Positions 1 through 4,619 of a stretch of DNA of 5,782 bases are shown piece by piece; positions within the stretch are counted from its first letter, which is position 1, and every line of letters begins with the position of its first letter. The position numbers and the translations under genes are program-made. A model generated the notes under the pieces. The model had not been told where the DNA came from. It worked only from the letters and a program-made list of their open reading frames with translations, and did no database searches. The stretch is from the NCBI GenBank assembly GCA_007125875.1, contig SLCI01000091.1:1-5782 (forward strand), written 5' to 3'. Source of the DNA: Kiritimatiellia bacterium. Lineage in GTDB: Bacteria > Verrucomicrobiota > Kiritimatiellia > SLAD01.

Positions 1-1070
1 GTGGCAGGACCCGACACGCGCAGATCATGAAACTCGCGCACGTCCGGATGATTCTCCACTACTCGAGCCATGACGGATTCGGCCAGATCATATTGCGGAT
101 GGGTGCGATCAACGGGATCTACATGTACGATGGCCTTCCCACCCACCACCGACTCAACCGCCGCTTCCACGCGCTCCGCCACATCGTGAACCTCCAATGC
201 GCTCTTCCCTGCGTCCACTTCGATATGGAGTGAGATAACCCGATTTTCACCGTATTTATGTAAAATCAAATCGTGTACACCGCGCACGCCGTTGACCCCC
301 TGCCCCGCTGTCTCAATTTTACGAATCTCCTCCGGACACGGCGCCTCACCGAGTAGCGGATGGATGGCATCGCGTGCTGTGATTACACCGGTCCACAAGA
401 TGAATCCGGCGACACCCAGCGCCGCCCAGCCATCCGCTCCGTCCCAGCCCACGCGCGCAGCCAGCAGCGCAACAATCACTAAACCGGTGCTCATTACATC
501 GGCGACATGATGCCAATAATCCGCCGCCAAGGCCTGCGAACTGGTGGCGCGCGCCAGTGCTTGCGCAAAGAAGGCCACCCACTGCTTGATCAAGAGCGTG
601 ACGAAGACCACGATGATCATCCAAAACGGCACGTCCAATACGCGCGGGGAAAGAATGCGGGAAATACCGAAACGGACAAACTCGATCGCCAGCACAACCA
701 ATAAGATGGCGATGACTAGCGCCGTCACCAATTCAACGCGGCCGTGCCCGAACGGGTGCCGCGAGTCACGTGGCTTACGCGCCCACCAAAAGCCCAGAAT
801 GACCACGAAGCTTGTGCCCACATCGGAGAGACTGTGAACCGCATCTGCCATCAGGGCCACACTCCCTAACCACAGTCCGAGAACCATTTTAACGAGGAAA
901 AGTCCGCCGTTCACCACCGCACTGACCCAGCCTTGCAGAATACCCAGACGGGCCCGGTGATCCGCCGTCGTCGGATCGGCATCCGCAGGGACTACGCGCA
1001 CGGCCAACCAGCCGGTTAAACCACGGGGCGGCCACGCGCGGGAGGCTCGTGAAGAGTCAGGATCATTCAT
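1..1070 (-). CDS. Cation diffusion facilitator (CDF) metal transporter, 3' end cut by the window
   Basis: This is an inner-membrane exporter of divalent metal ions (Zn2+, possibly Fe2+, Co2+ or Cd2+) driven by proton antiport. The frame is open for 356 codons from the ATG at 1070 to the window edge, so the C-terminus is missing. Six membrane segments are visible at about residues 48-66, 70-94, 113-134, 149-168, 184-205 and 212-230. The transport site has HxxxD in TM2 (H79, D83) and HxxxD in TM5 (H187, D191); this HD-HD arrangement is typical of zinc-type CDFs, whereas FieF/YiiP has DxxxD in TM2. The interhelical second site (D102, H105, H109, in RHPFGHGRVE) is intact. The cytosolic dimerisation domain follows (about 241-320), with H266, H282, H316 and D318 matching the YiiP binuclear site. 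A further segment after residue 325 looks like the start of a second such domain. The start has only a weak Shine-Dalgarno, and an in-frame stop lies just upstream. It lies 35 nt after the MoaD-like gene, probably in the same operon. The family call is very secure; the metal is inferred. Confidence 0.95.
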   Translation of the reverse strand, partial: MNDPDSSRASRAWPPRGLTGWLAVRVVPADADPTTADHRARLGILQGWVSAVVNGGLFLVKMVLGLWLGSVALMADAVHSLSDVGTSFVVILGFWWARKPRDSRHPFGHGRVELVTALVIAILLVVLAIEFVRFGISRILSPRVLDVPFWMIIVVFVTLLIKQWVAFFAQALARATSSQALAADYWHHVADVMSTGLVIVALLAARVGWDGADGWAALGVAGFILWTGVITARDAIHPLLGEAPCPEEIRKIETAGQGVNGVRGVHDLILHKYGENRVISLHIEVDAGKSALEVHDVAERVEAAVESVVGGKAIVHVDPVDRTHPQYDLAESVMARVVENHPDVREFHDLRVSGPA

Positions 1071-1105
1071 GGTGAGGCACGGTTCCGTCGTTCATCGATC
1101 GGCTC

Positions 1106-1339
1106 TCAACCGCCACCGATAGCCAGCGACAGAAAGACCGCGTCGCCTTCCTGCAAGGTATGCGACCGTTTTGCTTTTTCCTTATTGATGAATGAAACAA
1201 CGGCCTTTTGATGTTCCGGTTCGATACCAATCCGGTCCAACAAATCTTTTACGGAGGCACCCTCCGGCAACTCAACGTGCCGATCCGCATCGAGATTTTT
1301 CGCATGGATAAGGGCTATATGCTCAACTGTTACCTTCAT
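1106..1339 (-). CDS. MoaD/ThiS-family ubiquitin-like sulfur carrier protein
   Basis: This is a 77-residue beta-grasp protein of the type that carries sulfur as a C-terminal thiocarboxylate. It shows the family pattern: an N-terminal strand, the segment ELPEGASVKDLLDRIGI (residues 23-39) for the strand-turn-helix, a late QEGDAVFLSLAIGGG tail, and a glycine terminus (GGG at 75-77). In MoaD, ThiS and relatives the last glycine is adenylylated by an E1-like enzyme (MoeB or ThiF) and then thiolated. No E1-like partner, MoaE or ThiG is in the window, so its pathway (molybdopterin, thiamine, tungsten cofactor or another sulfur transfer) cannot be assigned. The ATG at 1339 has a good Shine-Dalgarno (AAAGGAA at 1346-1352, spacing 6). 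The ferredoxin gene ends 15 nt upstream and the CDF gene begins 35 nt downstream, so co-transcription is likely. The fold is confident; MoaD versus ThiS is not resolved. Confidence 0.87.
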   Translation of the reverse strand: MKVTVEHIALIHAKNLDADRHVELPEGASVKDLLDRIGIEPEHQKAVVSFINKEKAKRSHTLQEGDAVFLSLAIGGG

Positions 1340-1345
1340 TTGATG

Positions 1346-1352
1346 TTCCTTT
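1346..1352 (-). promoter_or_regulatory. Ribosome binding site of the MoaD/ThiS-like gene
   Basis: AAAGGAA on the minus strand, 6 nt before the ATG at 1339. It sits directly after the ferredoxin stop codon (1355-1357), which suggests coupled translation within one operon. Confidence 0.7.
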
Positions 1353-1354
1353 CG

Positions 1355-1549
1355 TCACACCCCGGACACTTCAATCGCCAATACCGGACAGGCATCCGCT
1401 GTGTCCCGGCACTCTTCTACTAACTCGCGCGGCACCTCTTCGCGGATCGCTTGCGCGGACAGCGCATCGCTCATCTTGAACAGCTTCGGGCTCATCCCCA
1501 CGCACAATTCGCACCCCGTACAAATCGACTGATCCACGCGCACCTTCAT
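1355..1549 (-). CDS. Small single [4Fe-4S] ferredoxin
   Basis: This is a 64-residue cytoplasmic electron carrier. Ligand cysteines C10, C13 and C16 form CTGCELC, and the fourth ligand is C54 in the DACPV segment, so the protein should hold one [4Fe-4S] cluster. It begins MKVRVDQSIC, a classic start for Thermotoga-type monocluster ferredoxins. In those proteins a second cysteine after the first motif pairs with one before the last ligand. Here position 20 is serine while C47 is kept, so the disulfide cannot form. The frame stays open upstream to an ATG at 1627 (90 residues), but the extra 26 residues resemble nothing in the family, so the ATG at 1549 is preferred despite a weak ribosome site (GACGGG directly before it). 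It is the first gene of a likely operon with the MoaD-like and CDF genes and is divergent from the outer-membrane protein gene. The redox partner is unknown. Confidence 0.88.
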   Translation of the reverse strand: MKVRVDQSICTGCELCVGMSPKLFKMSDALSAQAIREEVPRELVEECRDTADACPVLAIEVSGV

Positions 1550-1669
1550 CCCGTCAAGCGTACCAGAACCCACTCCAACTGCAACAACCGTCGACGCCAT
1601 AACGCGATAGGCAGCATTGCGCTTCATGCGGCGTCGTGCGAACTTTTGGTAATGAAACTCAGGAGATTA
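1550..1669. other. Divergent intergenic region between the ferredoxin and PagL-like genes
   Basis: These 120 nt must hold the control signals for both divergent genes. On the minus strand a TTGCAG / TACGCT pair with 16-nt spacing lies close to the ferredoxin ATG and could be a promoter, but the match is weak. I see no convincing -35/-10 pair on the plus strand and no clear operator palindrome. Confidence 0.4.
1661..1665 (+). promoter_or_regulatory. Ribosome binding site deciding the GTG start of the PagL-like gene
   Basis: AGGAG lies 4 nt before the in-frame GTG at 1670. The competing ATG at 1652 has no Shine-Dalgarno upstream and would place this AGGAG inside the coding region. The GTG start also gives a compact signal peptide. 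Confidence 0.55.
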
Positions 1670-2269
1670 GTGAAAAGCTCATGGACAGGGAAAGTATGGG
1701 TGATGACTTTCTTGTTCGGCGCGGTAAATGTGTGGCCGGTTCAGGCGGATGGCCCGTATGAATGGGAGCGCTGGACTGATCGAATTAGCCTTTATGCCGG
1801 GCGTCACACCGATACACGCTATCTTGATATCGTGCAGGGCGAAACGCGCTTCAAAAACTCGTATGTGGCTTCCGTGACGTGGTCGACCACGGTCGATAAC
1901 TGGCCGCCCTATGCGGAATGGGATGCTGAGATTGGCTTGGCGCACCATTGGGGCGAGCAACGGCATACCGAACTGAATGCGGCCATCGTATTGCGCTATA
2001 TTCCCTGGCCCAACGCACAACGCTGGAGCGCCACGACAGCAATCGGCATTGGACCTTCTTTGGCATCAGCAACGCCCGTCATAGAGCGCGCTCGGGGTGG
2101 AAGGACGTCACGCCATCTACTCTATCTGCCCTTTGAAATCACGGTCGGGCCAGCGCACCGGCGCACCGAAGTGTTTGCGCGCGTGCACCATCGCTCCGGC
2201 GGATTTGATGTATTCAGTCGCGGGCGCGGCTCAAACTTTGTTGGACTCGGCTGGCGCAAGACTTTATGA
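1670..2269 (+). CDS. PagL/acyloxyacyl hydrolase-like outer-membrane beta-barrel protein
   Basis: The product is 199 residues from a GTG start at 1670; the alternative ATG at 1652 adds six residues. A signal peptide is clear: lysines at 2 and 8, a hydrophobic stretch at about 9-22, and likely cleavage after PVQA (about 26). The mature part has alternating aromatic/polar strands (for example RISLYAGRHTDTRYLDIV, AEWDAEIGLAHHWGE, NAAIVLRYIPW), as expected for a small outer-membrane barrel. The C-terminal block VHHRSGGFDVFSRGRGSNF (172-190) matches the His-x-Ser region of the PagL lipid A 3-O-deacylase superfamily, with H174 and S176 at the catalytic positions. However, the site where PagL has its glutamate, about 12 residues after the serine, holds S188/N189, so activity is doubtful. 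It is likely co-transcribed with the Smr gene 27 nt downstream. The barrel is likely; the deacylase function is inference and may be wrong. Confidence 0.65.
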   Translation: MKSSWTGKVWVMTFLFGAVNVWPVQADGPYEWERWTDRISLYAGRHTDTRYLDIVQGETRFKNSYVASVTWSTTVDNWPPYAEWDAEIGLAHHWGEQRHTELNAAIVLRYIPWPNAQRWSATTAIGIGPSLASATPVIERARGGRTSRHLLYLPFEITVGPAHRRTEVFARVHHRSGGFDVFSRGRGSNFVGLGWRKTL

Positions 2270-2284
2270 CCGTTTTCATTAAAC

Positions 2285-2290
2285 AAGGAG
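2285..2290 (+). promoter_or_regulatory. Ribosome binding site of the Smr gene
   Basis: AAGGAG with a 6-nt spacer to the ATG at 2297. It is a strong match and fixes this start. Confidence 0.75.
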
Positions 2291-2296
2291 ACATCG

Positions 2297-2587
2297 ATGT
2301 CGACTGACCCGGAAGAAGACGCAATCGAGTGGCCGATTGATGGCGTGTTGGATCTGCACCTGTTCAAGCCTAGCGAGGTGGATAGTTTGGTCCCTGAATA
2401 TCTGGCAGCTTGCGGTGAGCGCGGCATCACCTCCGTGCGACTGATCCATGGCAAAGGGACCGGTCAACTACGCGAGAAAGTGCATGCGATTCTGCGCCGG
2501 CACGCAGAGGTGGAGTCTTTTCAATTGGCACCGGCGACCGCGGGTGGTTGGGGTGCCACGATCGTGCGCCTAAAACGCCAGCACTAA
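2297..2587 (+). CDS. Stand-alone Smr-domain protein (MutS2 C-terminal-type nuclease domain)
   Basis: This 96-residue cytoplasmic protein is almost entirely one Smr domain. The three hallmark motifs are present in order: LDLH at 18-21, HGKGTGQLRE at 51-60, and GGWGATIV at 83-90, with the helix SEVDSLVPEYLAACGERGI between the first two. Smr domains nick or cleave DNA or RNA; in MutS2 they act in recombination control or ribosome rescue, and SmrB cleaves mRNA between collided ribosomes. This protein lacks the N-terminal extension of SmrA/SmrB, so it belongs to the short stand-alone group whose substrate is unclear. A strong Shine-Dalgarno precedes the ATG. The gene follows the PagL-like gene at 27 nt, probably in one transcript, and its TAA directly abuts the stop codon of the opposing GGACT gene. 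Confidence 0.92.
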   Translation: MSTDPEEDAIEWPIDGVLDLHLFKPSEVDSLVPEYLAACGERGITSVRLIHGKGTGQLREKVHAILRRHAEVESFQLAPATAGGWGATIVRLKRQH

Positions 2588-2932
2588 TCAGCGATCCCGT
2601 TCCAATCGATCGACATACTCTGCTTTGAAAACATACGCATAGACTTCGCATACTTTATCGTCAGCCTGCATTGTGACACGAACTCGCACCCGCTCATATT
2701 CATCGCCTTCGTAAGCATCCAAGCGCTGCCAGGCCATTTCAGTGACACCGAGATAAACCACTCCGTCCACGGCGCAACCCGCTGCTGGACGAATGCCCGG
2801 ATAATCAGCACCTCGCACAGGATAGCGAGCATACCCCGCTAACCGAGCGGACACGCGATCACAATCAGCACCGGTAACAGCTCGAAAGAAATCGAGATCA
2901 ATCAGGGTTCCGTAGGCAAACAGCGCGTTCAT
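2588..2932 (-). CDS. GGACT-fold protein (gamma-glutamylcyclotransferase/AIG2-like)
   Basis: This is a 114-residue cytoplasmic protein. The family signature FAYGTL is at residues 5-10, forming the substrate-binding loop after the first strand. The conserved acidic segment LDAYEGDEYERV (71-82) supplies the presumed general base E75, which in characterised members catalyses 5-oxoproline release from gamma-glutamyl amines or peptides. The length fits short bacterial YtfP/AIG2-like proteins, whose substrates are mostly unknown, so glutathione-related or gamma-glutamylamine turnover is only inference. The ATG at 2932 has no good Shine-Dalgarno, and a possible promoter would place transcription start almost at the ATG. 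The gene converges on the Smr gene with no gap and diverges from the SDR gene across 109 nt. Confidence 0.9.
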   Translation of the reverse strand: MNALFAYGTLIDLDFFRAVTGADCDRVSARLAGYARYPVRGADYPGIRPAAGCAVDGVVYLGVTEMAWQRLDAYEGDEYERVRVRVTMQADDKVCEVYAYVFKAEYVDRLERDR

Positions 2933-2940
2933 ATTTCGAT

Positions 2941-2968
2941 TCTATACGTGACGAGGTACCCGTTGCAA
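2941..2968 (-). promoter_or_regulatory. Candidate sigma-70 promoter of the GGACT gene
   Basis: On the minus strand TTGCAA (2963-2968) and TATAGA (2941-2946) are separated by 16 nt. Each matches 4 of 6 consensus bases. The predicted transcription start near 2934 is almost at the ATG (2932), so the mRNA may be nearly leaderless, which would fit the missing ribosome site. This rests on eye-matching only. Confidence 0.35.
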
Positions 2969-3027
2969 CCGATGCGCGACGCGATCTGCGTTCATGTGTT
3001 ATGTTCAAAGAACAAAGATTACGAAGG

Positions 3028-3034
3028 AAAGGAG
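3028..3034 (+). promoter_or_regulatory. Ribosome binding site of the SDR gene
   Basis: AAAGGAG with a 7-nt spacer to the ATG at 3042. It rules out the in-frame ATG at 2994, which would extend the protein by 16 residues ahead of the Rossmann strand. Confidence 0.8.
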
Positions 3035-3041
3035 TTTGACA

Positions 3042-3701
3042 ATGCGAGTGATGGTTCTTGGAGCAAATGGGAAGACAGGGCGCCTGGTAGTAGATATTCT
3101 CAAGGAGCGCGGTCATGCGCCGATCGCCGCTGTCCGTAAACCGGAACAGTGCGCTCATTTCGAAAACGCAGGGATAGAGGCTGTTCTAGCGGACTTGGAA
3201 TGTCCATTGGATGACGTGATTAAAGACGTGGATGCGGTCATTTTCGCGGTTGGATCGGGCTCAAAAACGGGCAAAGATAAAACCGTTACGGTCGACCACT
3301 TGGGGGCCATCCGTTCAATGGTCACGGCAGCAGAAAACGGCGTCCGCCGTTATGTGATGCTGTCCTCCATCGGCGCTGACATCAACAGCCAATCGCGTAT
3401 TAAGCATTATCATCGCGCCAAGGGTGCAGCGGATGACTTTTTGCGCTCATGCCATGAGGTGTTGGAGAATTCGCTGGACTGGACGATCCTGTGTCCGGGT
3501 TCCTTGATCGACGACCCGTGTGGTGATGGCATTACGGTCTCTGACAATCTACTGGAGAAGCCAGCTGATGAGGGCCGCACTTCGCGTATCAAGCTGGCAC
3601 AGGCGCTGGTGCTCTGCCTGGAGAAACCGGCGACGATTGGTAAGTCGTTTGCATTGTTTGAAGGACCGACCCCAATCGAGCAGGCGTTGGATACGGTGTG
3701 A
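3042..3701 (+). CDS. Atypical SDR, NAD(P)-binding Rossmann protein (YhfK/HSCARG-like)
   Basis: This is a 219-residue cytoplasmic oxidoreductase-like protein. The dinucleotide-binding loop GANGKTG (residues 7-13) follows strand MRVMVLG, and the basic VRK at 31-33 suggests NADP(H) preference. An acidic DL at 51-52, then FAVGSGSKTGKDKT (68-81), SSIGAD (108-113) and a YxxxK pair (Y123, K127) follow the order of the atypical SDR a5 group, which includes Bacillus YhfK/YwnB. The C-terminal part (ILCPGSLIDDP, then GITVSD and FEGPTPIEQAL) closes the substrate domain as in those relatives. Many members have no known substrate; some act as redox sensors or quinone/flavin-type reductases, so no reaction is assigned. 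It is a single-gene unit: the GGACT gene diverges upstream, and a repeat-filled spacer follows its TGA. Confidence 0.92.
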   Translation: MRVMVLGANGKTGRLVVDILKERGHAPIAAVRKPEQCAHFENAGIEAVLADLECPLDDVIKDVDAVIFAVGSGSKTGKDKTVTVDHLGAIRSMVTAAENGVRRYVMLSSIGADINSQSRIKHYHRAKGAADDFLRSCHEVLENSLDWTILCPGSLIDDPCGDGITVSDNLLEKPADEGRTSRIKLAQALVLCLEKPATIGKSFALFEGPTPIEQALDTV

Positions 3702-3707
3702 GCCTTT

Positions 3708-3736
3708 TGAGGACGACACGGAGGTCGTCCCTCCGG
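3708..3736. repeat. Hairpin module with two overlapping inverted repeats
   Basis: GGACGAC (3711-3717) and GTCGTCC (3724-3730) form a perfect 7-bp stem with loop ACGGAG. Overlapping it, CGGAGG (3719-3724) and CCTCCG (3730-3735) form a 6-bp stem with loop TCGTC. The two folds are mutually exclusive. No T-run follows on either strand, so it is not a standard intrinsic terminator. The reverse complement, GGAGGGACGACCTCCGTGTC, resembles a short dispersed repeat I recall from several bacterial genomes, from memory only. Confidence 0.55.
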
Positions 3737-3802
3737 ATGCTGACCAGCCGATCTCACGCAGGGCGCGGCTGATTGCCTCAAGCCCATTGCCCCGCACGCT
3801 TA

Positions 3803-3968
3803 TGTCACCCCGAGCGAAGTCGAGGGGTCTCCATCTTCGCGCCCCTCTATGTTGACCGAACACTGCCAAGATGCAGGTCAGGCTTTGCCAGACTCTGCTG
3901 TGTGGGGCTGTGGGCTGTTGGTGGGGATTGAGATGTCTCGACTCCGCTACGCTCCGCTCGACATGACA
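3803..3968. repeat. Dispersed-repeat-like element with imperfect terminal inverted repeats (MITE/REP-like)
   Basis: The left arm (3803-3831) begins TGTCA, then CGAGCG, GTCGAG and TCTC. The right arm (3930-3968), read on the minus strand, begins TGTCA, then CGAGCG, GTCGAG and ends CTC, so the arms are imperfect inverted copies; the right arm holds an extra insert with a doubled CTCCGCT. The left arm itself can fold (CCCCGA against TCGAGGGG, one bulge). About 98 nt of unrelated, G/T-rich sequence lies between the arms, with no reading frame of note. The left-arm core, GAGCGAAGTCGAGG, closely resembles a short palindromic repeat common in intergenic DNA of many bacteria (family GAGCGAAGTCGAAGG, from memory). 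Whether this is one mobile unit or two repeat modules in opposite orientation is not decided. Confidence 0.65.
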
Positions 3969-3990
3969 CGTTCCTTTTATTGTCGTTTCA

Positions 3991-4614
3991 TCAGCGCGGC
4001 TCACGTTGAGATACATCCTCAACCCGGTCGATAAACTGGGGCAGGTAATACGTATCGAGACCGCAGCAACTAACCATATCCGCCTGATCAGGTCGCAAAT
4101 GTCCATCATCGTCCAGCAGCGCGTCAGCAATCTGCAGATGCTGAACTTGGCCAATCACTAACGTGGTACCGTTACACTCAATATTTTTCACCTCAACCAA
4201 GTCCAAGCCAATGCGAATAGGCGATTCGTCGACATAAGGCGCGTTAAAGTCCTTGAAATAGCCTGGGGTAAATCCACAGGTCTCGAATTCACTCTGGCCG
4301 CGCCAAGTCTTCGATGCCGTTTCGTGTGCCACGCGGTAGATCGATTGCGTGACGGCATTTATGGAGAATTGGCCGGAAGACAAAATATTCGTGCGGGTAT
4401 CCTGTTTTGCCGCTGGCGGTCTCAGCAATAGCCCCATCAAGGGCGGATTGGCACCGATGTGAGTGCAGGAGTTGAACATGGCGAGATTGGTTTGTCCCTG
4501 TTCGTTGACAGTTCCAACTAACACGGCAGGGCGAAATCCGCTGGCACCATTCATCAAATTGATTCGATAACTCCGCTCGAGTGCCAATATATCTTGATGC
4601 GTAAAATAGGCCAT
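3991..4614 (-). CDS. Flavin reductase-like domain protein (FMN-binding split barrel)
   Basis: This is a 207-residue cytoplasmic flavoprotein-type protein. The split-barrel flavin reductase pattern is visible: GFRPAVLVGTVNEQGQTNLA (26-45), then SCTHIGANPPLMGLLLRP (49-66), the FSINAV strand (about 83-88), and the late NGTTLVIGQVQHL block followed by a GLDTYYLPQ motif near the C-terminus. Relatives bind FMN and reduce flavin or other substrates using NAD(P)H; the physiological substrate here is unknown. The ATG at 4614 is chosen because AAGGAG (4623-4628) lies 8 nt upstream and MAYFTHQDILAL is the usual family start; the frame is open further upstream only because it runs antisense-free through the glycerate kinase gene. 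It starts 5 nt after the glycerate kinase stop, so the two are almost surely translationally coupled. Its 3' end lies 22 nt from the inverted-repeat element. Confidence 0.9.
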   Translation of the reverse strand: MAYFTHQDILALERSYRINLMNGASGFRPAVLVGTVNEQGQTNLAMFNSCTHIGANPPLMGLLLRPPAAKQDTRTNILSSGQFSINAVTQSIYRVAHETASKTWRGQSEFETCGFTPGYFKDFNAPYVDESPIRIGLDLVEVKNIECNGTTLVIGQVQHLQIADALLDDDGHLRPDQADMVSCCGLDTYYLPQFIDRVEDVSQREPR

Positions 4615-4619
4615 CAGCC

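Larger units (their letters stand above)
3702..3990. other. Convergent intergenic region filled with repeat modules
   Basis: These 289 nt lie between the stops of the SDR (plus) and flavin reductase-like (minus) genes. No reading frame here has a ribosome site or recognisable product. It contains a hairpin module at 3708-3736 and an imperfect inverted-repeat element at 3803-3968. The stretch between them (about 3737-3802) and the last 22 nt show nothing I recognise. No hairpin-plus-T-run terminator is present on either strand. Confidence 0.7.

Noticed and set aside
1550..1627. 26-residue N-terminal extension of the ferredoxin
   Set aside because: The extension has no ribosome site and resembles no ferredoxin; MKVRVD is the standard family start.
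1451..1669. Upstream in-frame extension of the PagL-like reading frame
   Set aside because: It runs antisense through the ferredoxin gene, shows no signal peptide or domain, and the AGGAG at 1661 with the GTG at 1670 gives a proper signal peptide.
2994..3041. Earlier ATG for the SDR gene
   Set aside because: It would put 16 unrelated residues ahead of the Rossmann strand, and the strong AAAGGAG is placed for the ATG at 3042.
3711..3735. Intrinsic terminator for the SDR gene
   Set aside because: The hairpins are not followed by a T-run on either strand.
3803..3968. Insertion sequence or CRISPR array
   Set aside because: No transposase frame lies between the arms, and there are only two inverted, unequal arms rather than regularly spaced direct repeats.
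3849..4034. 61-codon plus-strand frame in the repeat region
   Set aside because: It has no ribosome site, covers the right repeat arm and the end of the flavin reductase-like gene, and has no recognisable composition.
3549..4154. Long minus-strand frame across the SDR end, spacer and flavin reductase-like end
   Set aside because: It lies antisense to the SDR 3' end and in an alternative frame of the flavin reductase-like gene, crosses both repeats, and shows no domain.
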